From contig DF239157.1 of assembly GCA_000507305.1 (NCBI GenBank), forward strand, positions 230,173 through 294,172: 64,000 nt of DNA. The letters are read 5' to 3'. This stretch comes from Breviolum minutum Mf 1.05b.01. Taxonomy: Eukaryota; Sar; Dinophyceae; Suessiales; Symbiodiniaceae. Positions 31,845 through 42,229 of the stretch are shown piece after piece. Made by a program: the position numbers and the translations under genes. Each line of letters opens with the position of its first letter. Positions within the stretch are counted from its first letter, which is position 1. The notes under the pieces were generated by a model. It saw nothing but the letters and a program-made list of their open reading frames with translations. It was not told where the DNA came from and did no database searches.

Positions 31845-32287
31845 TTCTGATAATCCGATATGGGACCCACCTTTTCAGAAATTCCGAGGCATGGCTCCTT
31901 GCTATTCTCCATGCCTTGCTGGTGCCTCAAAAGCCCCCGGAGAAGGTGGGCAAACGGCAAACGAATCATCCACGACTGGAAATCCCATGGTGGGTTCCCT
32001 TTAAAGGGTATATTTCTTGGAGCTATGAATGAACAGTGGTTGGTTGAGTGATATACGATATGTATCCATGGGGCTGGTAAAATTTGGCAAATGTATGTGA
32101 ATAATTATGCCTTTCATGGATCCTATGGGTATGGAATGGATGAAACGGAGCCACTGATACAGACCTTTAAAAAGAAAAAAACGTATTACCATCCCTGAAA
32201 CTAACAAGTCGCACCTAAAAATGACTGGTTGGAATACTTTTTTCCTTTTGGGGCCTATTCTCGAAAGATACACCAAAAGCCAGCTGT

Positions 32288-32398
32288 TACCCCCCGGGCC
32301 ACTAACATGTCCCCTGAAAATCGATGGTTTGTTCAGATGCATTCCCTATATAATGAAATGGTCCCTTTTTAGGGGACATGTTAGTTTTCGGGGATGTA
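32288..32398. repeat. HP2 hairpin element
   Basis: CACTAACATGTCCCCTGAAA / TTTAGGGGACATGTTAG, a long, nearly perfect arm pair; right end TTTTCGGGGATGTA. A half HP1 copy (ATCCCTGAAACTAACAAGTC) lies just upstream at 32188. Confidence 0.85.
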
Positions 32399-32481
32399 AG
32401 TTAAGATGGAACAACAAAGATTGCCTATTTTCCTGTTCAAAAGGACCATTCATTGATCATATTCGATGTTGATTCCTGCAG

Positions 32482-32612
32482 GGTGTTTTGTGGAGGTATT
32501 GATTATGTGGAGATCGATGGCATTTTCCGGTAGAAAAGCTGAGGGATTACACGGCTTAATATCCGATACATCCAGGGTGTACTCTGAATCCGTGCTTGCA
32601 AGTATGTTGCAG
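32482..32612 (+). CDS. Exon candidate
   Basis: GATTCCTGCAG|GG and TTGCAG|GTATCA enclose 131 bp reading CFVEVLIMWRSMAFSGRKAE then GLHGLISDTSRVYSESVLAS. The opposite strand is also open here (32450-32716) with natural composition, so strand is not certain. Splice sites favour plus. Confidence 0.4.
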
Positions 32613-33369
32613 GTATCAAACAATATTTGGTCATGCGGTGTCATGTTCTCTTGATTCCCCAAAGTCAAGGCATTTTTTAATAGGTGGATTTCTTCCCACG
32701 CATTTGCATTGGACATTTCAAATCAGACCTATCCCGCTGCCTAGCCATCGTTACCTCTTAGTTTCTACCATTGACTGCCAATGATAAATTGGTGCTTTGG
32801 ACTCCTGCGATCCCCTTTTATGAAAGGAAGTGTTACTTAGGGATACCCCGGTTCGAATCCCAAACCACCAAGCATTATCTAGTTGATTCAGAGTTGTTTG
32901 TCCATGACTAAGCTGCACCTACGAGTTTGACCCACCAGCTTCGCAGGACGAGAAGACGGAGAAGAGCAGCGAACAGAAGGAGGCACATTTCGCTATCAGT
33001 CAAGTTTCTGAAGTAGCAAACTGTTGGACAGATAGCCATGAAAGATGAGACAAACAGGAATTCTACAGAGTCTAATATTAATGACCTCCTCCCAAAACTA
33101 TACATATAATATACATGTACTGGTACTTTTCTCAGATTTCCATGGCCATAGCATAGGAGAAGGTATAATATAGACTATTTCTTTGTAGTATTCGCCACAA
33201 CCGCGCCATGAAACGGGCCCCAAGTCCTTTCAGAAATTCCAAAAACGCCGAAACTCCGAAAAGGGCCTCTGTAGGATTCGGAAACCCCCCCAACAGCCAT
33301 GAGGGCATCCTGTGGACTCCCAATGTTTCAACACATGAAAGCACCTCAAAAAAACAGCATTTTGGTCTT

Positions 33370-33466
33370 CATGAACCCACATGTTCCAATCCCTTCTGCA
33401 GTCGTGGTTTTGGGTTGTGGGTTAAAAGGGTGCCTAAACACCTTACCTCATGGGGTATTTGGAGGG
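33370..33466. repeat. HP15 repeat
   Basis: Second copy of the block at 24218, slightly longer (TTGTGGGTTAAAAGG inserted). Confidence 0.6.
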
Positions 33467-33715
33467 GGCGGGGAACTTTTTTGTAGCCGAGTTTTGGGGA
33501 TATCAAAACGGGTAGACATGTTTTGCATCATTGTCGGGCGGTTGTGTATGGCTAGCACCCTCAGAGATTCAACTCCAGCCGGAGATTTTTTGGATATTTC
33601 AATGGTATAGACCTGAAATTTATGAAATTCATGTATCTCAAGAATCTTCCCCCTGGTTTTGTTTTAGAAGTCCCCGATTTTTGGTATCAATCAATTTTTT
33701 TTGGGGGTGGCCAAG

Positions 33716-33828
33716 GTTGGCTTTCTTATCGTGGCATCCCCTTGCAAGGCGATACTTACATGGGCGAAATTTCCCTCTCTAATGCCAACAGTTTCCCATT
33801 CTCGCCTGAGCAATGAAAAAAAATCCTG
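33716..33828 (+). CDS. Exon candidate before HP11
   Basis: GGCCAAG|GTT ... AATCCTG|GTTGTT; of three frames only one is stop-free (VGFLIVASPCKAILTWAKFP). The donor GT is the left end of the HP11 element, as in gene A at 44940. No matching downstream exon found. Confidence 0.35.
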
Positions 33829-33954
33829 GTTGTTCAGGTTGTATAGGGGATTATACTACCCAATATATGGGATTTTAATAAGCCAATATAAGGATCCCTA
33901 TAAACCAACCAGTATAATGGAAAGTAGGAGGGTCTTGTTCGTAGCTCACCTGAG
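33829..33954. repeat. HP11 element, possible whole intron
   Basis: Begins GTTGTTCAGGTTGTATAGG, ends TTCGTAGCTCACCTGAG. Same ends as the gene A intron 44941-45074. Confidence 0.7.
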
Positions 33955-34136
33955 AATTGGGGGGAAAGATGATCGTTTTCCTTTTGTAATCCGAAGAAAC
34001 AAAACCCTTCTATATATAGGTCCTAGATGTAATTTCAGGGATGGACTTTTTTTGTGGATGTAAAGTGCTATATCTATACCTACAGGAAGTCCAAAGATCA
34101 ACCAAAGAATGGCCTTTTAAAGATGATCCATGTACC

Positions 34137-34245
34137 CAATAGGATCCATGGTTGCCTGGTATATATGTAGCTATACATTTACCATAAGAAAATCAACTGA
34201 CTAAATGTAGGTAAATATACCAGGCAGTACCATGGATCCTATGGG
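34137..34245. repeat. HP5 hairpin element
   Basis: AATAGGATCCATGGTTGCCTGG / CCAGGCAGTACCATGGATCC, inner AAATGTAGGTAAATATACC. Among the best-paired copies. Confidence 0.9.
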
Positions 34246-35160
34246 GTAGTTCAAACAGATTCCAAAAAATCCTGTCAATGGGCACCGTGTCACTTCATTC
34301 AAGGCCCCCGTTGTCACCACGAGTGCTACTACCACTACTGCCATAGTTGAGGCACCATGGTGTTTTGCAGGTGATGGACATGTGTTTTTTTATCTACCAT
34401 ACCATGTAGGTGTATGAGATAGTTTCCGATAATACGTTTGGTTGATTCTTAGTGATGTTTGCCTACATTTGGTTGACGTTTATTGATGCTTCCCAACATT
34501 TGGTTGATTGGCAATGATGCTTGGCCACAATTGGTTGTTTTTCATGATGTTTGCCTACATTTGGTTGATTGTCAATGATGTTTCCCTACATTTATTTCAT
34601 TGATGGACACACGCTTAAACCTACCTCACAAATCAGTGTCCCTTTGGCTATGGAAACTGACATTTCAAAACGGAAATAGGCATACATCACAAACGATGGA
34701 TGTTTGATAGCTACTGCTAAACACAACCACTTCGTTGGGATCCAGTTGGGATGGTTCGATAAAACATTTGCCAAGTTAAGAATTCACGGAAAAACACGCA
34801 AGATTTGTAGATGTCCAATTTTCATTTGAGCCAAACCGCCAAACCTAGGGATTTTCATGGAGTTTCATGTCATCATTTTGATATTAGAAAGTCCTTCGTG
34901 AAAATTCGTGAAGTTATGACCTGTTGTGAACCACGTTCACCTGAAGGACATCGAAAATCCCCCGGAAAAGTGCTTCCCAAATGACCAGGATTCTCCCAAG
35001 CCAACCGCTTCCGCGGAGCAACAAAGCTTCGAACGTGCCTTGGGACCGGTCAATGTTTGGCGCCGCCACGTTTCCAGTGTTTCAGGATTTTGGTTGGAGG
35101 TTTAAGACTTTGAAAAAACGCGGGGAAAAACAGGGTCCAATAGGCCAGAGGTTTTATGAG
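34246..35160. other. No gene recognised; TTGGTTGA repeats
   Basis: 34430-34600 holds a decayed tandem repeat with unit ACATTTGGTTGATTxxxATGATGTTTGCCT, about 60 bp apart, in at least five units. 34.98-35.19 kb is open without splice support. Confidence 0.5.
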
Positions 35161-35166
35161 ATGAGA

Positions 35167-35268
35167 TATCCTCCTGGGATCTAACATATCTCCACATAAT
35201 GAAGGTATACTTGAAGATGATTTTCCTTTTTTGCCAGGTGGGATATGTTAGTGCTTGGGAGGGTACTG
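35167..35268. repeat. HP2 hairpin element
   Basis: TCCTCCTGGGATCTAACATAT / ATATGTTAGTGCTTGGGAGG. Confidence 0.7.
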
Positions 35269-35851
35269 TAATATAGACCTGTTGATTGATTTTGATGATG
35301 TTTCTTTGGTATTTTTTTCAGAAAAGGATTTCAAGGTTGTTTTCCTCAAACATATAGGTCTTTTTTTTTGAGAAGTTATTGTTTGGGGCCTGGTAAAGCC
35401 TTGGTTCACAGTGAGTAAAAGATATACATATTCATGTTATATTCATTTGTATGAAGGGAACTCTATTTATTAACCTTCAAGATTCACGTGATAGTGTTTC
35501 AATGTTTAGACAGGACCCAAGGTATTGTATAATGCTACGTTTTGGGACGATTTCCTTCTACACCAGCAAAGAAGGCTCACCTCTTTATTCACACAGTTGC
35601 CATGGATGCCTAGGATTGCCCAGGAAATACTGCCACATGACTTAAACTAGCAAACATTTTCTCATGTTGAACTCTACTTGGGGACATGGTCCAATCTGAT
35701 TATCATATTTTTCTCAATGGGGTTGTCTCAACCAGCTAGTAAAGTTATGTGAGACGACTATTCCCCATTCTCTTGCGACTTGGATTCTTTGCCATGATCA
35801 TGATATCATCTGATTGGATCAACATGTATCTTCCGCAACATTCCAGCTGTT

Positions 35852-35959
35852 CCAAAAAATGCACCATCAACAGTGGCTGCTTGATAACCATGTGGGAAAT
35901 GGCCATGGGTCATCATGGAGTATGCAGCCTTTCGAGCGGCTTGGCAATGAGTTGAACAA
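35852..35959 (+). CDS. Exon candidate
   Basis: CATTCCAG|CTG ... AACAAAG|GTATGG; 108 bp with a frame reading QLFQKMHHQQWLLDNHVGN (through WSMQPFERLGNELNK). A second plus frame is open too. Clear GC rise over its flanks. Possibly an upstream exon of gene A, not shown. Confidence 0.4.
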
Positions 35960-36362
35960 AGGTATGGAAGATGGGTGGTTTGTTCGGTACATGCCCCTTG
36001 GGGGCGTATCACTCCACAAAAGAGGTGTATCAATTAGGCTGTGGCCTTGTTGGGGAAAGCTACATAGGAAGATGATTGTTCTTGTAATATGGAATTGTAG
36101 GTCGGGTCATTGGTGGTTCAGTTGGTGGAATCTTCCAAAGATATTTTGTTGCATTAATTTGTTGTTTCGATGAGTCAGCCGGTATAGGTGGTGGTGTTCG
36201 GTCGTTTCATTTCCGACCCTAAATGAGGAAGATTTCCGGTTTCGTGATGTATTTGTTAACTGGGTGCTTCAACAACTACAGACAACTACGGTATAGCTGT
36301 TGATACTTAAAAAGCACGACTCGCCAGTTTGAAGATGTTTTTTAAAAATCGTATACAAAATA

Positions 36363-36467
36363 AATCCCTGAAAGTTAACATGGCACCTAAAAATCACGGA
36401 ATTGAAAAAGAACATAATCTTCCAGACCTGCATTTTGGTGTTCCATGTTGATTCTCCAGGGTGTATT
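36363..36467. repeat. HP2 hairpin element
   Basis: ATCCCTGAAAGTTAACATGG / TCCATGTTGATTCTCCAGGG. Confidence 0.65.
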
Positions 36468-36697
36468 GGGATGTTGTTCATTTTGCCTCGAGGACTTTGT
36501 TCACCGGTTTGTGTTGAAAACAAATGATGAACAGACAGACTTGGGGATACAGGTAAGGGGGTAGAAGGATGTATAAGTGATCCTAATTGAAGAGCTATGA
36601 GTTCTGGGAAGAGTCTCAAATCCCTGGCTCACGGTGGGCAGTTGATGCTAGAAACTGGTGCAGCAGCTGCAGGAAACTGAGTGCCTCAGTGTGACTT

Positions 36698-36804
36698 ACC
36701 CTCCCTGAAACTAACAAATCGCTCCTGAAAATCAATGGTTGAAAAATGTTTTTTCCTTTCCCAGACACTCAATGTGGAAAGGTTTGTTAGTTTTAGGGAG
36801 GGTA
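36698..36804. repeat. HP1 hairpin element
   Basis: ACCCTCCCTGAAACTAACAAA / TTTGTTAGTTTTAGGGAGGGT, nearly perfect. Confidence 0.9.
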
Positions 36805-36971
36805 GCTGTAAGCTCCCAAGATGTTAAGTACCATTGACCCACCTCACACATTCATAGCAAAGATTCCATTTGGAACACGCCAATAAAAAACTCATGATTT
36901 ACAAAGCCATCATTTTGTTGGTGCTCAAGAACCTGCGATTGAATAAGGGGGCAAGAACCCACATTTCCCAG

Positions 36972-37087
36972 AAACAAACATCCCAAAATTACAGCCTTTC
37001 TAAGGTAGCATTGGATACCTTTGCAAAAAAGTCAAACTGGCAGTCAGCGCAACAAGTTGTGAAACTCGACATTGCAAAGTTCCATAG
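36972..37087 (+). CDS. Gene A (PPR protein), exon
   Basis: Gene A encodes a pentatricopeptide-repeat protein. Such proteins are stacks of helix pairs that bind single-stranded RNA, usually in mitochondria or plastids. This exon (ATTTCCCAG|AAA ... TTCCATAG|GTTTAA) starts in phase 0 and ends with two spare bases. It carries NYSLSKVALDTFAKKSNWQS and AQQVVKLDIAK, a degenerate PPR. The last two bases join the next exon's first base as AGG. The N-terminus and any targeting peptide lie upstream and were not found. Confidence 0.6.
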
Positions 37088-37411
37088 GTTTAACCGGGCG
37101 CCTGGTTGGAAGTTGGTTCCGACTACTTTTTCCCCCCTTTTGGGATGTGTAACTTTTCAGGTGCTTTTGCTGATAAACTGAAGAGATAAAACGACAAAGT
37201 GTTCAAGTTCTATTTTGACAAAATTGATAGAAAAAAAATGCCGAAGTCATATTTCCATCACAACAGCGAATGACAATCCATGTATGGTATATTTCGATAC
37301 CTACATGTACATACATTTACCATACAAATCAAACTGAACTAAATGTATAGGTAAACATACCAGGCAACCATGGATCCGCAATGATACAAGTTGACATCAA
37401 CTGCCTCTCAG

Positions 37412-37528
37412 GCAAGAATTGGAAGCTTCCTCCTTAGAGCCCAGTTTAAAGATCTACAATTCCTTCATTGCAGCTTGTGGACGCACCAAAAAATGGCTGC
37501 ATGCTGTCAATCTCCTTGGCACTTTGAG
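37412..37528 (+). CDS. Gene A, PPR exon
   Basis: CCTCTCAG|GC ... TTTGAG|GTTTGG. Reads LEPSLKIYNSFIAACGRTKK then WLHAVNLLGTL, a clear PPR. Phase 1 in, 2 out, joining with the following exon as AGG. The upstream intron (37088-37411) holds an HP5 element, the downstream one a decayed HP2. Confidence 0.75.
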
Positions 37529-37783
37529 GTTTGGGGTCCGGCCATTTTTCCGAAACGAAAATGCCAAGGTTTTTATTGTAAAGAAACACCGCGGTTTTGC
37601 TTTTGTTTTTAAAGCAGGGCTTCTCAAAAAAGGGTAACAGTACAACCCCTTAAAGATTAACATATTTAGAATCATAAATCCATGGAGGTTTGGGTCACAT
37701 CATGTTTCCTTTCTCTAAATGGGTTTATTGGCTGCATGTAGGTGAACCAGCCGTGAATCTTCCAGGTTTTTTTCCGGTTCCAG

Positions 37784-37862
37784 GTCTCGTGGCTTCCCTC
37801 GAGTGCATCACGTCACCTATGGCAGCAGCATTTTCGGATGTTGCCAGGCGGCCCAATGGCAG
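37784..37862 (+). CDS. Gene A, PPR exon
   Basis: TTCCGGTTCCAG|G ... TGGCAG|GACGGA. Completes the previous repeat and starts the next: SRGFPRVHHVTYGSSIFGCC then QAAQWQ. The two tyrosines of the KIY and VTY positions are 36 residues apart over the splice. It ends in phase 0 after W-Q with a GA donor. Confidence 0.75.
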
Positions 37863-38263
37863 GACGGAAACGGGGGGGGGGGTTGGAAGGTTGGAAGGTT
37901 GGAGTTGAAAGACTGGTTTCCTTTTGGGTTTCGGCCTAGTTGTGGGTATTTTTGTTGTTGTTATCTAGTTTCAGCGAGGGTAATATATTTGGGTGGTGAC
38001 AACTCAAATGTTTTTTATTTTCACCCTGGAACCCTGCAAAAAATGATCCAATCTGACTCATATTTTTCAATTGGGTTGAAACCACCAACTAGGAAGCTCC
38101 TGTGTCCTTGAAACAATTTACAAAAGGTTCTTTCTACAGAAGTACATAATCTACACTAAAAAAAATGCTAATGACAAATTGCAGACACTAAAAAACCCAA
38201 GTAACTACACAAATTGCGCATTTTGAAACACCTCGAAACATCTGCCATTTTTTGTGAAAAAAG

Positions 38264-38332
38264 GAAGCTGTTCAGCTTCTTCTTCAAGTAGAAATACAAC
38301 GACTTGGGTCCAGCAGCTTTGAATGCAAGAGG
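38264..38332 (+). CDS. Gene A, PPR exon
   Basis: GAAAAAAG|GAA ... AAGAGG|GTGTGG, 23 codons, phase 0 both ends. EAVQLLLQVEIQRLGSSSFE is the second helix and linker of the repeat begun before the intron (QAAQWQ|EAVQLLLQ). The intron between holds an HP4 element. Confidence 0.65.
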
Positions 38333-38469
38333 GTGTGGTCGATGGGTCTGATCACCAAAAAAATTGACGAACGCCCTGGTGGTAGATTTTTTTTGGATTG
38401 GAAAATCCCAAACCAGAAAAAAAACCGGGTGATTTGAAGAAATGCATTGAAATTAAAGGCGGGTACTAG

Positions 38470-38548
38470 TACAAGGTGGGCCCCGGATCCAGTTATAAAT
38501 CGGAGGTATAACTCGACTTAGAGGGGTTACAACCCCAGTGAAACCCAT
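38470..38548. repeat. HP8 element, truncated
   Basis: ACAAGGTGGGCCCC ... AGTTATAAATCGGAGGTATAAC, GGGGTTACAACCCC; the right end is lost. Confidence 0.7.
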
Positions 38549-38643
38549 TCATACCTTCAAAGTACGTCATGATGTTTGAAAGTATACTTGTATGAACCAT
38601 GTAATTGTAATTTTGTCTTGTTTCAATCGTCATTTTGAGGCAT

Positions 38644-38716
38644 TCTGAAAACATTTACCATAAAATCCAACCATTCATGTAGGTAGATATACCGGTCCCA
38701 TGGATCCTATGGGATT
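38644..38716. repeat. HP5 element, right half
   Basis: ATTTACCATAAAATCCAACC then GTAGGTAGATATACC and CCCATGGATCCTATGGG; no left outer arm. Confidence 0.7.
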
Positions 38717-38958
38717 TTGTGTCAAAACAACATGCGCGAAAAACATAATCATCTCAGTATAAACCAGTGGTATTCACTATTTTTTGCAATCTCCAAAAAT
38801 AGTGGCATGTCTGGCAAAACGCAAAAATTATATACTTATATACCTGTTAAGATTCACCATCCATGTGTTATCCGCCTTCACAGCCCTTCGAAGTATCCGC
38901 GTCTCACTCTTACCAACTTTTTCGAAACATGACCCTTTGCCTTTCTTTCAAGTGAAAG

Positions 38959-39014
38959 GTGGTAAAAACTACGAGAGAATCTGTCCAACAATGGCTATGG
39001 GAGACTTTGGGAGG
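38959..39014 (+). CDS. Gene A, probable PPR exon
   Basis: AGTGAAAG|GTG ... GGGAGG|GTTGAC. VVKTTRESVQQWLWETLG, phase 0 in, matching the previous exon. QQWLW would be the conserved W position. Weaker than its neighbours because the boundaries allow alternatives. Confidence 0.45.
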
Positions 39015-39269
39015 GTTGACCCTTCATATTGGCCCCCGAAGGGGAAAAAAGTCAACTTGGATTTGTTTTTAAGGTATTTTTTTTCGGGATTGTACCATCG
39101 TAAATGAGCATGTTGCACCACCATCTTGGGAGACTATTTTTGAGAACTACTTTTCCAAGCATCCAAGAGTCGCAAATCCAAGGATCAATCTATACAGTAT
39201 ACAGTATACCGTATTCCCCCCCCCAAAAAAAAAACACCCTTGCAACTTTTGTAAAGGTATGATCGGCAG

Positions 39270-39351
39270 CAGTTCAGCTATAGCAGTTGCACCCTGGAAG
39301 TATGCCATCAAGCAGATGCGAGGCCTTATGGATGCTTGGACCTGCGACCGA
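39270..39351 (+). CDS. Gene A, PPR exon
   Basis: ATCGGCAG|C ... GCGACCGA|GTGATG. SSAIAVAPWKYAIKQMRGLM then DAWTCDR. Ends in phase 0 and continues into DTKFQSDVVLYS of the next exon. Frames from 39257 are also possible at the 5' side. Confidence 0.55.
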
Positions 39352-39400
39352 GTGATGACTGGTGGCATATCCCATCGAGGCAATAACGACACACCAAAAG

Positions 39401-39482
39401 GTAGGCCGAAAAGTAATGGAATCCAACCTACCCAAAATGGTCGAAACATTGAGATTAAGGATTTGTTTCATAAATTGCCCAG
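39401..39482. repeat. HP13 element
   Basis: GGTAGGCCGAAAAGTAATGG, AAAATGGTCGAAACATTGAG, ATTTGTTTCATAAATTGCCCAG. Lies in a gene A intron. Confidence 0.55.
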
Positions 39483-39972
39483 GTCCTATGCATGTGTTGC
39501 TTCTAAGTGCACCCCTGGTGATAAATGACAATCCTTTTATTATACTGTAACATACATATACCGTAGTGAAAGCAGATGCTGCAACGCCGCTACCAAAAGG
39601 TGGCAAATAATAGCTACAGGGGCTATTATTTTAATCTAAGACCAACGGAAGTGGCGATTGCCATCGATCCTTTTCAGGTGGTATATATGAACATCAACAT
39701 CTAAAGTGAATCACCCAGATCAACCCATGGGTAGCTGTAACTTCCATTCTTCAAGCCCACGCGATGTGGAGAAGAAGTGGATTGAATCAACATATTCCAC
39801 GTAAAAACCAGATCATGGATCATAACTACAGCTTGGCAATCAAAACATCAGCAACACACTTGATGTTCACCTTTCTCAAGAACACTTGACCCTTCGCTTC
39901 AAAGTTGTCATCTTTTGGCTTCGCCACCCACCAGTTGCCTTGGAGTTTTTGTTTCCGTTGATTTTTTCCGAG

Positions 39973-40065
39973 GATACCAAGTTTCAAAGCGACGTGGTCC
40001 TGTACAGTTGTGCTTTGAAGGCCTGCGAGAGTTTCAGCCAATGGCAGTATGCCTTCAATTTACAG
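39973..40065 (+). CDS. Gene A, PPR exon
   Basis: TTTCCGAG|GAT ... TTACAG|GACCGG, 31 codons, phase 0 both ends. DTKFQSDVVLYSCALKACES then FSQWQYAFNLQ: a textbook dinoflagellate PPR. The donor is GA. Confidence 0.8.
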
Positions 40066-40137
40066 GACCGGACTGTGACGACCGTAAAACGGTGCCAGCC
40101 TTTTTTTTGGAGGGGGGGGTGGATGGGCATGGAAACG

Positions 40138-40165
40138 TTGTTTGTTTGTTTGTTTGTTTGTTTGG
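40138..40165 (+). repeat. (TTTG)n microsatellite
   Basis: GTTTGTTTGTTTG run inside a gene A intron. Confidence 0.85.
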
Positions 40166-40290
40166 GAAAGGGTGGGTTCCAGGTCTAGGTTTTGGAAGGT
40201 TAAAACCAAAACAAAATAAAGTATACGCCAGTAGAATGAAGCTCGATGGAAATGATTGGCAATTAAGGTGAAGTCATAAATATCTTACCC

Positions 40291-40396
40291 ATATGGATCC
40301 ATTGGACTCCGTATATCTTTACCTACCTTTGGCTTAAATGTCTGACAAATGTAGGCAAATAATACGTACCTTTCGTCCCATTGGATCCGTCGCCTT
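40291..40396. repeat. HP5 hairpin element
   Basis: ATATGGATCCATTGGACTCCG / CGTCCCATTGGATCCGT; it sits 16 bp before the acceptor of the next exon. Confidence 0.7.
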
Positions 40397-40411
40397 AAGT
40401 GGTTTCCCCAG

Positions 40412-40492
40412 GAGCAGCTTCCAGCAGTCGCTTTAGAGAGTGATGAGATCCTTTGCAATTCAGTTTCACGGTGGCAATGGAAGGAATGGCAG
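40412..40492 (+). CDS. Gene A, PPR exon
   Basis: GTTTCCCCAG|GAG ... TGGCAG|GAGTGA, 27 codons, phase 0. EQLPAVALESDEILCNSVSR then WQWKEWQ completes the repeat from the previous exon (QWQYAFNLQ|EQLPAVALESDEILCNS). It again ends right after W-Q with a GA donor. The expected ISAC-type helix is degenerate. Confidence 0.65.
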
Positions 40493-40745
40493 GAGTGAAA
40501 TGCCCAGATGTGATTCTCAGGGATGGACATCATTTGGGAGGAGTAAAATGTGATGATGTTCTCAGTTGGCAATGGTGAGGTGGTTTCAAAAAGGTGGGGT
40601 TTGAAATGGTTTGACTTCCATGGCAGTTTGGTGAGCATCCAGCGATTCAAATTCAATAAGCATTCGATGGTTCTTGGATGCTCCACTGCGCCTTGGGCCT
40701 AAAGTGTTGTGATCTGGCTGTTAAGCAGTAAAGTCAGTAGAACAA

Positions 40746-40858
40746 TATATGGATGTTTCCGAAAATAGTGGTAACCCCAAATCATCCAGTTTAGTAGGGT
40801 TTTCCATTATAAACCATCCATTTTGGGGTACCCCTATTTTTGGAAACACCCATATACT
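40746..40858. repeat. HP9 hairpin element
   Basis: TATGGATGTTTCCGAAAATAG / CTATTTTTGGAAACACCCATA with GGTACCCC-type inner arms. Confidence 0.85.
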
Positions 40859-40865
40859 TTCACAC

Positions 40866-40946
40866 TGTAATACCTGAAAATTGATGCTTGGAAAACTACT
40901 TTCTTTTTGGGATGCCATCCTTTTCAGGTGCGATGTTGGTACCCTT
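40866..40946. repeat. HP2 hairpin element, short
   Basis: ACCTGAAAATTGATGCTTGG ... CATCCTTTTCAGGTGCGATG. Confidence 0.55.
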
Positions 40947-41070
40947 TAATGTTGAGAAAAAACCCACTAAGAATCAACGTTGTTGGCTGGAAAACATATC
41001 CAACAAATTTTAGTTGGCTAACACTCACACACACACAGGGATATGATCCATTATGATCCCTCTGTTGCAG

Positions 41071-41129
41071 CTTGCATGGTTGGTCATCTTGAGGTTCTGA
41101 GTGCATGTGATAAGAGTGGAGAATGGCAG
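41071..41129 (+). CDS. Gene A, PPR exon
   Basis: CTCTGTTGCAG|CT ... TGGCAG|GTTGCA. CMVGHLEVLSACDKSGEWQ. Ends in phase 0 after W-Q, as three other exons of this gene do. Confidence 0.65.
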
Positions 41130-41221
41130 GTTGCATTGTCCCTTCTTACCGTGTCTTGGCTTAAAACAAATCAATCTGATCAAGATCCTCCCAAAGATTC
41201 TCAAGGCACTTCGAAGTTTTA

Positions 41222-41336
41222 CTCCCCGGAAAACTAACGGCTGGAACCCAAATCCATGGAGGTTTGGTTCAGATGATTTTCCTTTTCATTTCCAGGTGAT
41301 TTTCAGGTTCCAAATCTTAGTTTTCGGGGGCAAAAA
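41222..41336. repeat. HP2 hairpin element
   Basis: ACTCCCCGGAAAACTAACGGC and AATCTTAGTTTTCGGGGGC, inside the intron that splits the W-Q|LML repeat. Confidence 0.8.
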
Positions 41337-41369
41337 AAAATTGGAGATTCCACACCTTTCGAAGGGTAG

Positions 41370-41430
41370 CTAATGTTGGACATGTTCTCGTTGGAGAAGT
41401 CCGGCATGCAGGGACTGATGAGTTTGTCGG
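41370..41430 (+). CDS. Gene A, PPR exon
   Basis: GAAGGGTAG|CTA ... TTGTCGG|GTAGCT. LMLDMFSLEKSGMQGLMSLS is the second helix of the repeat begun at 41071 (SGEWQ|LMLDMFSLEKSGMQ). One spare base joins the CC of the next exon. Confidence 0.6.
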
Positions 41431-41647
41431 GTAGCTGGTTGGTTTGTTTAGAAGCACTACTGTCGAAGTGATTTTATCCCATAGGTTCCCATGTTTAGCA
41501 ATGTATCACGTATATTTGCCTCATTATTTCGGTGCACATATACACCATAAAGATCAACTGAATGCAGGTTTCGGCTATTTTGGGAGTTGTCAGGTTTTTC
41601 CTTACGTAAGACGTTATCCATAGCGCATCATAACGCTTATATTGGTG

Positions 41648-41765
41648 AGTACACCCCCGAAAACTCACATGGTTACCCAAAATGATGGTTTGGACATGTG
41701 TCTCCATTTGAATATATGGCCATTTTTGGTATCCATATTAATTAAATTTCTGGTGAGGATGTACC
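41648..41765. repeat. HP2 hairpin element, diverged
   Basis: TACACCCCCGAAAACTCACAT ... AAATTTCTGGTGAGGATGTA. Confidence 0.55.
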
Positions 41766-41833
41766 TCTACTTTAGGTACCTGTCGAAATGTTAATGGTGA
41801 CTTAAAGATTTACCTGGGATTTTTTTGTTGTAG

Positions 41834-41892
41834 CCGATCGGGGCCCCCCTTTTTTGCTTGAAGGAAAGCCAATGACCCCAACAAGTTGGAAG
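41834..41892 (+). CDS. Gene A, probable exon
   Basis: TTTTTTGTTGTAG|CC ... TGGAAG|GTTATT. DRGPPFLLEGKPMTPTSWK; phase 2 in, 0 out, both fitting the neighbours. W-K takes the place of W-Q at the exon end. Confidence 0.5.
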
Positions 41893-42094
41893 GTTATTTT
41901 TTCCCAAAAAAAAGGAAGGGACCTCAACTGGTTCGGTTCTACTGGGGTTCGGTTAGGTATTAAAAGACATAATCCCATGAAGATGTCAGAAAGTCATTAT
42001 CTATCAATCTAAGTTTTGGTGATGAAGGGCATTTGTGTCGAAGTTTTGTTTTGTTTGAGCTTCTCTTCGGCTGTCTCTTGGATTCTTTGTCAAG

Positions 42095-42229
42095 GCCTTC
42101 CATCTCTATCAACTTCAACGTGACGTCTTCTCCTTCAGTTGTGTCATTAGCGCTTCTTCCAAACGATCGGAGTGGCAACGATCAATGGCTTTATTTGAGG
42201 ATATGCTACAGCTATCGATTCCAAGGAAT
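42095..42229 (+). CDS. Gene A, PPR exon
   Basis: TTTGTCAAG|GCC ... AGGAAT|GTGACT, 45 codons, phase 0. AFHLYQLQRDVFSFSCVISA, SSKRSEWQRSMALFEDMLQL, SIPRN: end of one repeat and a complete next one. Here no intron follows W-Q. Confidence 0.7.

Noticed and set aside
32450-32716. 88-codon minus-strand frame (NPSAFLPENAIDLHII)
   Set aside because: Natural composition, but no acceptor or donor at fitting positions, while the plus strand has both; kept only as a caution in the plus exon entry.
40285-40686. 133-codon minus-strand frame
   Set aside because: Antisense shadow of the PPR exon 40412-40492, which has phase and repeat support.
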